Below, piece after piece: positions 24,131 through 35,908 of a DNA stretch of 64,000 nt. This DNA is from Dastarcus helophoroides (lineage: Eukaryota > Arthropoda > Insecta > Coleoptera > Bothrideridae). The stretch is from positions 32,264,992 through 32,328,991 of the forward strand of contig CM053329.1 of assembly GCA_028583605.1 (NCBI GenBank), read 5' to 3'. The position numbers and the translations under genes are program-made. Positions within the stretch are counted from its first letter, which is position 1. Each line of letters opens with the position of its first letter. Under the pieces are notes generated by a model. It was not told where the DNA came from. It saw only the letters and a program-made list of their open reading frames with translations, and searched no databases.

Positions 24131-25279
24131 TCTAATTGATCTACTATATCCTACAATGAGAAGTGTTATGCTAGTATGTAAAAAAATGTCTTTAATATAG
24201 CTGAATAGCTTGAATTTGTCTTTATATCCTTTGTATGATGTATTAATTAGAATCCTATCTTTTCCGTTAAATCCTCACAAGAAGGTTTTCCGAAATAATT
24301 TATTGCGTTGGTGATGTTAATATAAAAGTGTATTTTGTCCAATGAAATTAATAAGAATAAGTCATAGTTTTCTAGACTCAAAAACAAAATTGAACCAAAA
24401 CATTTTTCGAACCTATAAATTAGTTACTGTATTCAGAAAATGAATTAGATTTTAAAAATATAGTAATATAGAGGGTTTTCTAGTGAAAAACCAACTTTTT
24501 GCGAGAATTCTTATCAATAGAAGAGAAACGTCAGTACGACTTTGTAGTTTTGATCAGTTTTGTGGAACTCATGTGTTCTATGCCTTTGGATGAAAACTGT
24601 TGGCTGGTTTTCAGAATTTTGGAATACTGTTTTCATAAAATTAGAGCTGCGGGAGCTAGTGCACCTAATATCATTATTATTTATTTAAGAAACCCAATTT
24701 ACCAGTATTATAACACCATCTATGAGTGTTTTATCCAGGCACCAATGATGGTCAGATTTCTGGGCATTTCCTCAGTGGCCCCTCTTTCTTTACAGCACCT
24801 GAAAATTTACATGTCACTACGTTATATCAATAATTATTGTCATTGGCATGGTTTTTCTAAAAAACCAGTTTGTCAATTTCCATTTATCTTCTGTCTTGTT
24901 TTGTGTCATGTCGGTTATATCAATAAGTGTTGTCATTGGCATTGTTTTCTTAAAGAAATCAAATACTAGTTTATCAATTTCCATTTATCTTCTGTCTCGT
25001 TTTGTTTTATGATGTTGATTTCTTAGATTTATGATGCGTCATGATAACAAATTGATAAAGGATGCTGCGTTATATAATTATACTGCACTTTATTTCAAAA
25101 GTAGTAGTTTTTCGCGTTAAACATTTTTAACACAATTGCGATGTTGAGCTGCATGTAGAGCAAAGTTCAAATGCATAAATTACATTGTAGTTTTATATCA
25201 TGTGCTGGTAAACTGTAACAAACGAAGAATAAATAAGAACCAATAAACTAATTATTAAATAACCAGGATACGTTTTAAA
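24131..25279. other. Intergenic region between genes B and C
   Basis: This holds the gene B 3' flank and the presumed gene C promoter. It includes a short tandem duplication at 24816-25006. The open frame at 24499-24969 has no recognisable domain and is not called as a gene. Confidence 0.5.
24816..25006 (+). repeat. Diverged tandem duplication upstream of gene C
   Basis: Two units of about 90 bp share GGTTATATCAATAA-like starts, TTGTCATTGGCAT, and end TTTATCAATTTCCATTTATC then TTCTGTCTCGTTTTG. The first covers about 24820-24903 and the second about 24912-25006. Confidence 0.7.
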
Positions 25280-28200
25280 ATGGATATTAAAGCAGGTAAA
25301 TAATTATTTATCACTCTAGGCAGTTATTAAATAATTGACGGTCTTGTTGTAAAGATTTTATACGGTCATGACAAATTAAAATGTGGATATAGTAATAAAA
25401 ATTCACACAGGTGATATAATCCCATAACATAAGACACCTAATTCATATCATATTTGCAAACCTTCCAAAAAATTAATTATAATTTTGATAAAAAAAATAA
25501 ACGTATATTTTGTACGATTATTTGATTTCCATATAATAGTGGCGATTAGTGACTTTTTGGGATAGGAGGACACCGTGGAATCTAGGAATTCTATGTCGAA
25601 ATTTTTTTTCAAAATTTTGTGAAAAATTAATTAATTAAGAATAATTATATCTAATATACACAGTGCTTATTAGGTGGCACATTATGTTCATCTTACACAA
25701 AACTGGATAATCTACCATGTTAATTGAACGTTTTTCACCTGCTTTATATCTTTTTACTTTTTTGCCAAGAAGTCTTAAAACGCTAATACGTTTAGTCCAA
25801 GTAGGGCCGCTTCGTTGAGAATTCCTAACTAGGCAAAAAAACAAACATTGCACGATGCACCTTACACCCGAACAGTACTACTAAACTGTAAACTGTAAAA
25901 GCTTCTGTTGAACTTTATTGATAAAGTTTTATTAGTTTTTAAACTGTTTCCTATTTGTTAATCAGTAAATCTGGTATGGGAGTATCTAGATTTTTTTACC
26001 TTTACCTTAATAGCAGGTGCCAGATTTTATTTTTTATCAGTTGAATTATGTTACTAATGTCATTGTGTTACTAAGTCATAGTTGCAGTCATCAAAAACAT
26101 AGAAAATATAATATTATCTCGCGCACGCTATCATAATAAGCTTTAGACTGTCGAGAATCAGATAACTGGCAGATTATCCCGATGACTTGTAATAACGGGT
26201 CCTGCGTTCTATCTCCAACTGCTTTGTCATCGTCTAAAATGAATTCTAATGTGGACTATATGCGAGATGTCCGGAATAGACGAACACTAGAGGACCGTTC
26301 TCAGCGTTTCGACTTCAGTCCCAATTCAAAGATGAGAAATTTGCCTAATTAATAATAACACTTTGACAAGGTCTTTTTGGTAAATCGTTAGCGGTTGGCG
26401 ACTTATCTCTTTTTTACAAATTATTTTATGGAAGCTATTGGCAAGAACTAATATATCTGATCCCACAAAGTGCAAAGTTTCTCAGACATACAGCAAAGCT
26501 TTTTGAGGGAGAAAATTCTTATACAGCCCAATGTGTCATAATAAAAACTTCTATATATGAAAATTATAGAACATCCAAATTGGGAAATTCGATGCAAAGC
26601 AGAATTTTACAACTTATCTTCGTTTTAAATATATCTTCATTTTCGCCTTTTTCTTGCAATATTCCAAGCGCATAATAGGGTTATAATGTGCAAGTAGATT
26701 TTATTTTAAAGTAGACTCATTTTCGACACCTTTTTTTGAAGAGGGTCCAATATCTTTCTTCTAGTATCCATAAGTGATAAGGATGAGAAGATGCGATACC
26801 TTAGTTACCTAAACCCAGAGATTGTGCCTAGAACACAGAGTGTCTGACCTAGACAATAAGCTTTTGTTCAGCAGGAAACAGTTTAACGTAGGTAGTTGTA
26901 GGATAGCCACAGAAAACGAAATGGCGATTTCAAATTGGTTACGTCCTATAGCGTTAGATGATCCTGTCTGATGTTAACTACAATTTCTGGATGTGCGTAT
27001 AATGTTACCATTATTAATATTTTTGAAATGAACAGTTTTTCGAGATATTCTATCTTGTTATTGTAATTCTTCCAAAATTGTTTTATATTTTCTATAAAGG
27101 TGTATCCATAACATCTAAATGCGTATAATTCTTTATTTATTGGCTTAATTCTTTTCGACTTGTAATTGAACGTACTTTATAATCTTCGTGTGTCAAGATA
27201 TTCTGATTATAAACATTATTTTAATTTTTAATCCAAATGTAAATATCCGTATAATTGTTATATAAACTTGCATTGTCATAGATAGTTAAAACGTGGCAAC
27301 AACAAGTAATTTTTTATGCTTATAATTAGATAATTTGGTTTATTATTTATTTGGCTTTTCTTTAAATATACAGAATGATTCATTAATAATAAAAAAGTTT
27401 GAACCTAGAAATGCTAAAGACTAAAGCAAAATGTATAAATGTATGTATAGGGTAAAAGTGGAATAGTTTACCCATATTTTGAAATCAACGGTTTTTACCA
27501 AAAAAATTCTCATAATTAAATATATCATTATTACTCATTAAAGTCATGATTATTAGCTACTGCGTGGTAAAGAATAAGTGAATAAGACAATGACCTGTAT
27601 TTTTAAAAGAAATTAAACTCCCCTTAAAATTTTTAATGGGTTCTTTTAACACAGAGATATTAACAAATATACTTGCACTTAGAGGACGAGGAACCTAAAG
27701 TCAATTCTAGATTATGTAATCATAAAACAGAATTCGCCGATTCTGGCACATGACGTGAAAGTAGCAGAATGTGGATCAGACCACCTGTTATTTAAAGCTC
27801 TGTTAAAAATAAAACGTAGAGTTCAGTCAGAGGCGTCAAGAACAGAAGAAAGACTAAATACAGCTTGGTTCAATTTAAACGGTTTGAAAAGTGAGTCCAC
27901 AAGCTTTTTGTATAAAGTAGGTCTAGACCCAAAATTGCAAAATGAAACAACAGGACTTGCAGAAGAGATGTGCGAAAAACTAAAAGCGAAAATACATGAA
28001 GCAGCAAGAGAGGCGATAGGGACGAAAGATTCAACTAGAACAAAGAATTATTAGTGAACAGATAAGCTAACAGATATAGTAGAAGAGAAAAAGAGATTAC
28101 ATCTTAGATGGCTCAGCACAAAAGAGGTGGAAGATCAAAGGCAATATAATAGATGTATGATACATGGCTGAGAAGCCCATAAAAAAGGCAAAACATTATG

Positions 28201-31200
28201 CATGGGATAGAAAATGTACTCAAATAAACTCAATGGTAGGAAGATCCAGGTCAAGAGAAGTATGGAATACAATAAACAGTATAAGGAGAAATACGAATGA
28301 AAGATGCAAAATAAATTTCATCAACCTATAAAGATGAAAAGATTATTATAATGAGCTGGTAACTAAAAACCGACTAGAATACCTTGACACATACCTAGTA
28401 AAGGTGATGGAACCAGACAAGCAAGTTTCTCTAGAAGAAGTAAAAGCAGTACTACATAAAATGAAAAACAATAAAGCTCCTGGGCCAGGTGATTTACCTA
28501 TTGATTTAATTAAATATGCTACCACATGAGTCCTAGATATAATCTGCCAAATATTTAACAAATGTTTAGCTCAAGGCGACATCCCAAAAGTTGGAGAGCA
28601 TCCTATATAAACTCAATCTATAAGAAAGAAAACCGGCACGAATGCCAAAACTACAGAGAAATGAGTATAACATCATCGATTGGCAAATTATACGGAAGTT
28701 CCCAAAACCAAAATTGGAGAGGAAGCTGCAGACATCGAAGAACATAGCGATAACATCTTCACATTAAAATAGACAGCAGAAAAGGAACTCTTACAAGGAA
28801 GAAAACTTCATGTCATCTTTGTAGACCTGCGCAAACCATCGACTCGGTTGCCCTTCAAAAACTGTGGATGGCCATGGAACAATCAGGCGTAAGCAAAAGA
28901 TACATCCAGCTACAAAATCCCTTTACGCAGAGAACCTGGTAACTGTCAGAAATAGTAATGCAGTTGCACCTCCATTCTCGGAAACAAAGGTATTAAAAAA
29001 TGCCGCTGTCTCTCTCCTAGCTTATTCAAAATCTATTTGGACCTAGCATTAAGACAGGGGATAATGCCGCCCTATAAACATAACAGTAGAACATAGTTCA
29101 ATATATACACTTCTTTTTCCGGACGACCAGTTAATTGTGGCCGAAGACGAACAATATATGACGTATATGCTGGAAAAGCTTATGGAGGAATACATAAAAT
29201 GGGGACTAGAAGTCAACACAGAAAAGACAAAATACGTGCTAATAAGAGCAAAGGGAAGGATTTAAAAATAGAACAGGGGATAGTAATAAAAAACGTTAAT
29301 CAATACGAATTCTTAGGAGTCTTAATAAGTGGTAATGGCAAAGATGACGAGGACTTAATGAAAAAGGTTGGTAAAGGGAAGAATATGATTAAAGCACTGC
29401 GTCCAATTCTGTGGAACAACAACCTGACCCACAACACTAAAAGAAAACATTAAACATTAATTGAAACAGCATTAACGTATGGGTCGAAGGCCTGGGTGAT
29501 AAACAGCAAAATATCCACCAAACTTTTATCAGCCAAAATATACTGGAGGAGATGCTGCTGGTTGACACTACAGGACTGGGTGAGGAACGAGGAGATCCGA
29601 AGAAGAATGGTCACTTTAGGCACTATGATAGATATCTTTAATGAAAAACCACTTAAATGGTACGAGCACCTACAACGTTTGAATAAAGAACAAATACCCC
29701 TCAAAGTGTTAAATTGGGTGCCGAAATAAAAAAGGCCGCCCGATAAAAAAATTGATCTAAAATGTAAAAGCGGAAATGACAGCTCGAGGACTCCAACAAA
29801 CCGATTGGGAGGACAAAACCCGATGGATGCGAGAAGCGGCAACTTTGAGCTGCAAAACCTCGAAATAAAAAAAATAAAAAGTTGTGAGGAGAGACGGCTA
29901 CTATGCGGGTTAGATGCCCCGATGTTTATATTACTGTAAGGATAGTTACCTCTAGGAATTAAAAAAGAAAATTTAAATTCTTACCAACGGCACACTGCAC
30001 TTTGGTTTTAATTATTTAATATCCTTTTAAAAAATAATAACAGAACAAAAAGTGATTTCTTAAATTTTCCTAAATGACGACTAGCTTCTTGAGTCTGGAT
30101 GAACTTGGTTCTGGTTGTGCAGTATTTTTACTTTAAATAACAGCATTTTTATGATTGGAATACCAACCTAAAATTTCGCAGCATTATGTATACCTCAACT
30201 GAAATACCATTGAAAGCTGATTTTAAAATGGAAATGTGTTTCGTCTAAAATTGCTACAGATCTGAAAGTATGATCAGTTGGTGATTTTAATCGAAACCCT
30301 CAAAAGCCTAATTTATCACAAAATGTAAAAAGATAAAAGCAATGATCTTGCTATTTATCTGAAAAATATTAGGAAATGGATAAAAATGTTGTTCTTGGAA
30401 AGTTTCGAAAATTCTAATTAAATAACACAGATTTATTGAAAAATACACGTTTTTATCCTCATTTTAGATGATTCATATATTATTAAAACAAAACCGGGAC
30501 CTATACCAAGTAAGGACGGATTAGGATGGGAATATTTCAGATGCATGAAGAAATACAGTAATCGAATTTCACAGGTAATATATTCATAAAATACTATATA
30601 GAGTTAGTAAAAGCTAAACTTATTTATACTTTAAGTTTAGTGTTTATTGAAGTATTAACAAGACCTATTTTATTGTTATTTTTTTCCTTTCACCTTTATT
30701 TAATATTTTTATTTTGTATCTAGATCTAGAAAAATAAATATAACATTGTAACATTAAAAATTGTTGGGTAGATGTTTACTATAGGCTATGAGAAAGATAC
30801 ACAGTCGCATAAATTACCCTTTTGTGATTATTGCCGAAGTTTCAAGAAAAATGTTAATATTTCTAGGAAGTCAGAATTGTAAGCGAAAAGTCAAACTTTT
30901 AAGGAATAAGTAAGAAAACCTAAACTGGAAAACTGTCAAAATAGTCTAAATTTCAGAAAAAAAAATCTTTAAATTAAAAATGTAAACTTCAGAAAACACT
31001 CCAAATTTCGAGTAGAACTCTTAAACTCAAAAAGAAGTTTAAAAAAAGTATTTAAGAATTTCCCCAAAATTTTAACGTAATATCAAAATCATATTCTATT
31101 AAATTTTTCTCAAAAAAAATTTGGTTTTTTTCCCTAATCAAGAAGCGACATTTTTATTTTAAACTATTCTTCGAAAATATTGGACATTTCGAGAAAACGT

Positions 31201-34200
31201 GAATTTTTCAAATCATAATGTTTTAAGCTCATACTTTTGGGACAAACTGTTTTTACACAAAACTTCGAGGGAAAGGTGGATGTTGTAACTTTTAATTTAA
31301 CATTTTAATTTTAACCACGACATTTACAAACAAAAAACTAAATGCAAAAAAGAGTTCTTAAAGATATTTTAAAATATATATGCAGAAACACTATCCAATC
31401 CAACAAGAGAATGACTCATTTTCATGAGGTTTTATTTTTATTAACTATATTCTGTTTAATTTTGGTGGAACGGACTGGTCCTTGGTTATCTTCAAAAACT
31501 GAAATACAAATCTTGTCCCTTGAAACCAGGAAAGATTAAAAAACACAACAGAGGGTGCTCTAACGCAGATGATAGATTGGCTATCGAAACGCGTTAGAAT
31601 AACCTCTGTTGTTTATTCTTTCTTGGTTGCAGGGGACAAGATTTGTATTTCAATATTCTGTTTAAGATTTTAGACGAGACTGGGGAAGAGCAAACCTTTG
31701 CCGACCTTTTATCTAGAAGTATACGAGTAGCCATCAAACTTAAATCGAAGAAGCTACCCCCAGATTCAATAATCAGTCTATGCTCGGAAAATCACAAAGA
31801 CAGCGTTGTACCCTTTATTGCAGCCAAATTCGTTAACATAAATTTTGCAGCCGTAGATCCATTATTATCCACCGATGATTTAATTTATTTGCTAGGTCAA
31901 GTTACTCCCCATATTATATTCGTTTCCCAAGGTTCAGTTAAACTAGTTGAAGATGCAATTAGTAAACTGGGGAAAAAGATTGAAATTGTAGTGTTTGGGG
32001 AATTCCAAGAAGTATGACAGCTTCTCAAGTTATCTGAAGGCAAGTGGCGAGGAAGGAGTTTTTGAACCAGAAAAATTAAATGATTGCAGAGAGACAGCAA
32101 TAATATTCTTTAGCAGTGGAACGACTGGCCTTCCCAAGGGTATATGCTTAAGTCACTATGGTTTATTAGCGCAGGCTCAGAATTTAGTGTAAGTTAGATT
32201 TGTTGTTTGTATAATTAAGAACTGAATCCTCAAAATCCACAAATGGTTGCTTCAATACTTCCCATTTGAAATTTCCCTAATATAAAGTTTTCTATTAATT
32301 AGGTTTGTTTTAAAATTGAAAAAAAGAGTTCTACTTTTTTAGTCATGTTCTATAAATTTAGCCAAAAATATTGATATTTATTTCTACTGTCAAAATATTC
32401 ATTGAATAATTATTGCTAAATAACAATAACTGTACCAAACGAATTTTACCAGAAAACTGTCTTTAGGATGCTGATATTTCAGTGTCTATCGCGTAGTTAT
32501 TGTTAATTATCGACATGTTAAAGGTACAAAATTGTTATGTGGCCCTTATTGAAATAGCTACATTATATAAGGATTTTTTTTATAAAAGGTCATCAAAAGC
32601 TTTAGTGGATATTGTTCAGATGAACTTTATCTTTAAAGAAGTATTTGTGAAAAACTGACCAGAAATGAAATGAAGCAACAGATACAGATGATAAATCTTG
32701 ACTTGAAGGATATCTTTGAATTGAGATCGAGAACTTCACCTGACTTTAACGCTGACCTAAAATATATTTTTCTTTGACATAAGTGTCAACTATTCGGAAA
32801 CTGTCTCAAACCCTCATCTGGGTAAATAAGTCTCTGATAGCATTTCTCAGGGTGAGTTTAGTTTTAGATCCACGATATAATATAAGACTGGTAATGTAAC
32901 CCGCTATATCTCACTGTTGCGATAAGTGGCACTAAAACCGGAGACGATTGAAAAGAGAACACGATATGAAGGATAAACAATAAAGGGCTGCCTTGGGTAG
33001 ATTAAGCAATGCTTTCTTATGCAAATATTGATACTTAATGCAATTGTTTCGCAATTTTTCGGTTTTATATTTATGTTTTAATTACAAAATGGGCAAGACT
33101 TGTGTTATGTCCATTTGCAAAAGTGGTTATAAAAGCTGTCATAAAAAAATGTCGTTATTTTGAGTGCCTAAGGACAAAGTTGATGTATGGAAGTGAACAA
33201 TCCCGCGAAATGACCGGCTGTTGTCAATTCGAGATTTTGTATGCAAAAAACATTTTAGTGCAGATTTTGTTGTAAGAGAAATAAACAATGAACTGTGGAG
33301 AATACGTTTTTTCTAAAAAACTTAATCAGTTTCTATTAAATGAATATCTTATGCTCAAAGTAATTTAAACATAAATTTGTTTTCATGTATATATTTATTA
33401 AAGAAAAATGATATTAATAGACAGATGAGCCGTTGCTTTATCAGAGTCCAGTGTATGTATAGAACATTAGCTAAAACTTGTTTAAAAATGTTTATAGAAA
33501 AAATGTGTTGGTTAATTAAATGTCACTTTCCAGTGACTTTGATTTTGTTTTCTTAGTTATTTTGTTGCTTTGGTAACTAATTTTTGAGTTTTCAAATGAC
33601 ACCTGAATTTTTATTTGCTCTTTTGAAAAAAATATTAACTTTCTGCATTCGGTAACATTAAATTTATAGGGGTTAGATTCGAAGAATTTGGACAAATCAT
33701 AATTTTACTGATTCTTATCATTCATTTTTTAATATAATATTTAAAGAACTCCAAGTACTAAAATGAAATCGTTATCAAAAACGGACATAGATATACTGAC
33801 AAAAATTTCATTTTAATTAGAATCGGTAAAATTATGAAATTCTTATATTTTCTCGAACTTTTTTACTTTTAAACCCTGTAAGATTTAAGGTCACCAAATG
33901 CAGAAAGATATGCAAATTCGAAAAAAACAAACAGCGGATGTCATTTGAAATTTCCAAATTCGTTACCGTAGCAATGAAACAAACACAGGGAAAAAGAAAT
34001 TAAGGTCATCAAAATGTGGAAAATAATTAAACAAAAAAAGTTTATTTGAAATATTTTGTTCTAAAATTATTTTTAAAAAAGTTACAGCCAATATTCCAGA
34101 CATACGTCAAACGGTGCCGTATACTTTGCATTGAGTTATGCCAGTTCTTAAACATCTTATTGTTGATCTCTCCCGATTACGTGCCATATTTCGTCTCGCG

Positions 34201-35908
34201 TCGGATTACCTTACTTATACATTATCATGGTTTAGACACTTTATTCCGTACATTTCTCTTTGACATAAGTGTCAACTATCCTAAGAAAAGCTATTTAAGA
34301 CTTATCTAGACAGCTGGGAGGAGACAATTCTCTCAGGATAATTAACACTTATGTCGCATAACGCACCGTCATGATAGTTGACATTTATTTACACAACTGA
34401 GAGTCTGGGACAACTTCTTTCAGGATAGTTGGCATTTCTGTCAGAGATAAGTGTATGAAATAAAGTGTCTAGTATAAACGCAATCTAATGCATCAGAATT
34501 TTAAGCTGCTCCTTCCTCTTTGAAAATGTCGGCAGTTTGCCACGTTACCTAGTTCAAGGACTCTTTAGACTATGTCCATTGTAAAAACACATGATGATTC
34601 TGGGAAAATTGTTATTTTCTTACTTCTATTAAGAGTTCGCTTATGAAATCTTATTTTAGTGATGCAAGTCGTATAGAAAGAGCACTTTACTTTACAACTT
34701 TATATTGGATTTCCGCCGAAGTGTTACTAACTGGCTCCATATTGGACGGCCAAGCAAGAGTAATTGCCTCCAGCTTCGATCCTCGCAAAGTATGTCATAT
34801 TGTTGATAAGTATCAGGTACTAGCTGAACCATGTATCAAATGGATTAAATAATATATCATCGTTTAAGTAGGTTGGAATGCTGCTTCTTTCCCCCTATCA
34901 ATTTACTGAGGTGCTCAGGGTAGGTAAACCCGGGAATGTGACTGGAAAAAGCCTTAAGAGTCTCATTACTGGAGGTGGTCCAATCAGTAAAGACCACATT
35001 CTACTAGCAAGATCTCTTTTACCAAATACAATTGTTTATCAGGCTTATGGTCAAACTGAAGTAGCTGGATGCGTTACTACGTTTAATGTTAATAATCCTG
35101 AAGATGTACGCCTAATTAATGAGAAACCGTCCTCTAGTGGTAGACCTCTTCCCTGGACTTTATTATAAGGTATGATACTGTAATTGTGTGACAACTCACT
35201 TTTACACCCATGTGTGATCACTGAGTTGGCGTAACACATTCAAGTGCACTACTAAACTACTTGCATTATTTCGGAATTATCGATGTCTATTGATTTGTAA
35301 AAAATCTGGACAACTCATCGTAATTGCCCCAAATAGCTCCTTTAAAGAGTTCTATTACACCACTACTATTTTGACAATTTACTTTTAGGTTGTCGATCCT
35401 GATACAGAAAAAATACTGGGCCCCGGCGAAGAAGGTGAACTAAGACTTAAATCCGATTACTTCATGATAGGTTACTATAACCGCGATTCAACGAGCTCTT
35501 ACGATTCCGAAGGCTGGTTGAAAACAGGCGATATCGTTTGTTACGATGAAGATTTCTGTTTCTACGTGGTAGACAGGATTAAAGAAATGTTAAAGTACCA
35601 AGGATGGCATGTGCCCCCAGCTGTGGTTGAAAATGTCTTCAACCAACACCCTGCAGTAAGCAAAGCCATAGTGATTGGAATTCCTCATGATGTGGATGGA
35701 GATCATCTGATGGGGATAGTGATATTGAAAGCGGAGTACGCTTCTAAAGTAACTACCTAAAGAATTGGAAGACTTCGTAAATGAAAAAGTGTCCGAAAGG
35801 CAGAAAATTAGAGCGGGTGTTCGAATAATTAATGAAATACCTTTAACGCCTTCTGGAAAAGTTAAAAGAAAGGAATTGAGAAATATGGTAATGACTTCAG
35901 AAATATAA
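25280..35908 (+). CDS. Acyl-CoA synthetase (4CL/luciferase-like), gene C
   Basis: The third array member. Exons by splice sites and alignment are 25280-25295 (inferred, MDIKA plus a phase-1 donor), 30468-30574, 31667-32188, 34660-34816, 34872-35169 and 35389-35908. Intron phases match gene B. It carries SSGTTGLPKG, LYWISAE, YGQTEVAG, GWLKTGD, DRIKEMLKYQGWHVPP and PLTPSGK with the catalytic lysine. It ends MTSEI, unlike LSRS in A and B. Three extra bases break it, at about 32003-32004, 35151-35153 and 35754-35757. The three affected exons are each 1 nt longer than a frame-consistent homologue. Exon 4 is one codon shorter than in A and B. Intron 1 would be 5.2 kb and carries a LINE. The exon 1 call rests only on phase, ATG and donor, and is the weakest part. 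The enzyme class is clear and the substrate unknown. Confidence 0.86.
25296..27680. other. First part of gene C intron 1
   Basis: AT-rich DNA with no coding frame, RNA gene or repeat that I recognise. The short - strand frame at 25635-25853 has no domain. Confidence 0.4.
27690..29880 (+). mobile_element. Degenerate LINE in gene C intron 1
   Basis: This holds fragments of one LINE in order: the end of the endonuclease (SILDYVIIKQNSP, then ECGSDHLLFKALL near 27700-27810), the start of RT (NNKAPGPGDLPIDLIKY near 28470), an RT thumb and connection (NVNQYEFLGVLISGNG near 29300), ALTYGSKAWVI near 29475, and the tail with KWYEHLQRLNKEQIP near 29655. Stops and frame changes are frequent. It is in the same orientation as gene C. 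The catalytic box near 29125 reads FPDDQLIV in place of YADD. Confidence 0.88.
31477..31655. mobile_element. MITE family M1, copy 2
   Basis: The left end reads GGTCCTTGGTTATCTTCAAA, then GAAATACAAATCTTGTCCC. The right half carries GGGGACAAGATTTGTATTTC. It also shares AAAAAACACAACAGAG with the other copies. The right end stops about 11 bp before the gene C exon at 31667, so the element supplies part of that exon's 3' splice-site region. Confidence 0.85.
32189..33080. other. Gene C intron 3, first part
   Basis: No coding exon is seen. A fragment around 32772-32795 (TTTGACATAAGTGTCAACTAT) matches the end region of the MITE at 34232-34473. Confidence 0.4.
33089..33316 (+). pseudogene. THAP zinc-finger domain relic
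   Basis: Starting at an ATG, one frame of 76 codons reads like a THAP (C2-CH) DNA-binding domain: MGKTCVMSICKSG (C-x4-C), VPKDKVDVW, IPRND, then VCKKHFSADFVVREI (C-x2-H). Two in-frame TGA codons break it, after MSLF and after DVWK. THAP domains occur at the N-terminus of P-element-type transposases and of domesticated host proteins, so this is probably a dead transposon relic. It lies in intron 3 of gene C on the same strand. No catalytic part of a transposase was found nearby. Confidence 0.7.
33533..34014. mobile_element. Foldback element in gene C intron 3
   Basis: This is an imperfect palindrome of about 480 bp centred near 33770. Matched pairs include TTTGCTTTGGTAAC-type DNA with GTTACCGTAGCAATGAAAC, TTTCAAATGACACC with ATGTCATTTGAAATTT, TTCTGCATTCGGTAAC with TCACCAAATGCAGAAAG, and TAATTTTACTGATTC with GAATCGGTAAAATTA. 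No reading frame is present. It is a non-autonomous inverted-repeat element. Confidence 0.75.
34232..34473. mobile_element. MITE, about 240 bp, in gene C intron 3
   Basis: The ends are inverted: TTAGACACTTTATTCCGTAC at the left and AATAAAGTGTCTAG at the right. Inner pairs are GTCAACTATCCT with AGGATAGTTGGCA. A related fragment lies near 32772. It has no coding capacity. Confidence 0.7.

Noticed and set aside
24499..24969. 156-codon + strand frame between genes B and C
   Set aside because: No recognisable domain or splice support. It overlaps the tandem duplication and has stretches that look non-coding.
1525..35908. Naming genes A-C as luciferases
   Set aside because: The pocket histidine motif and a canonical peroxisomal tail are missing. 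The shared motifs are common to the whole adenylate-forming family.
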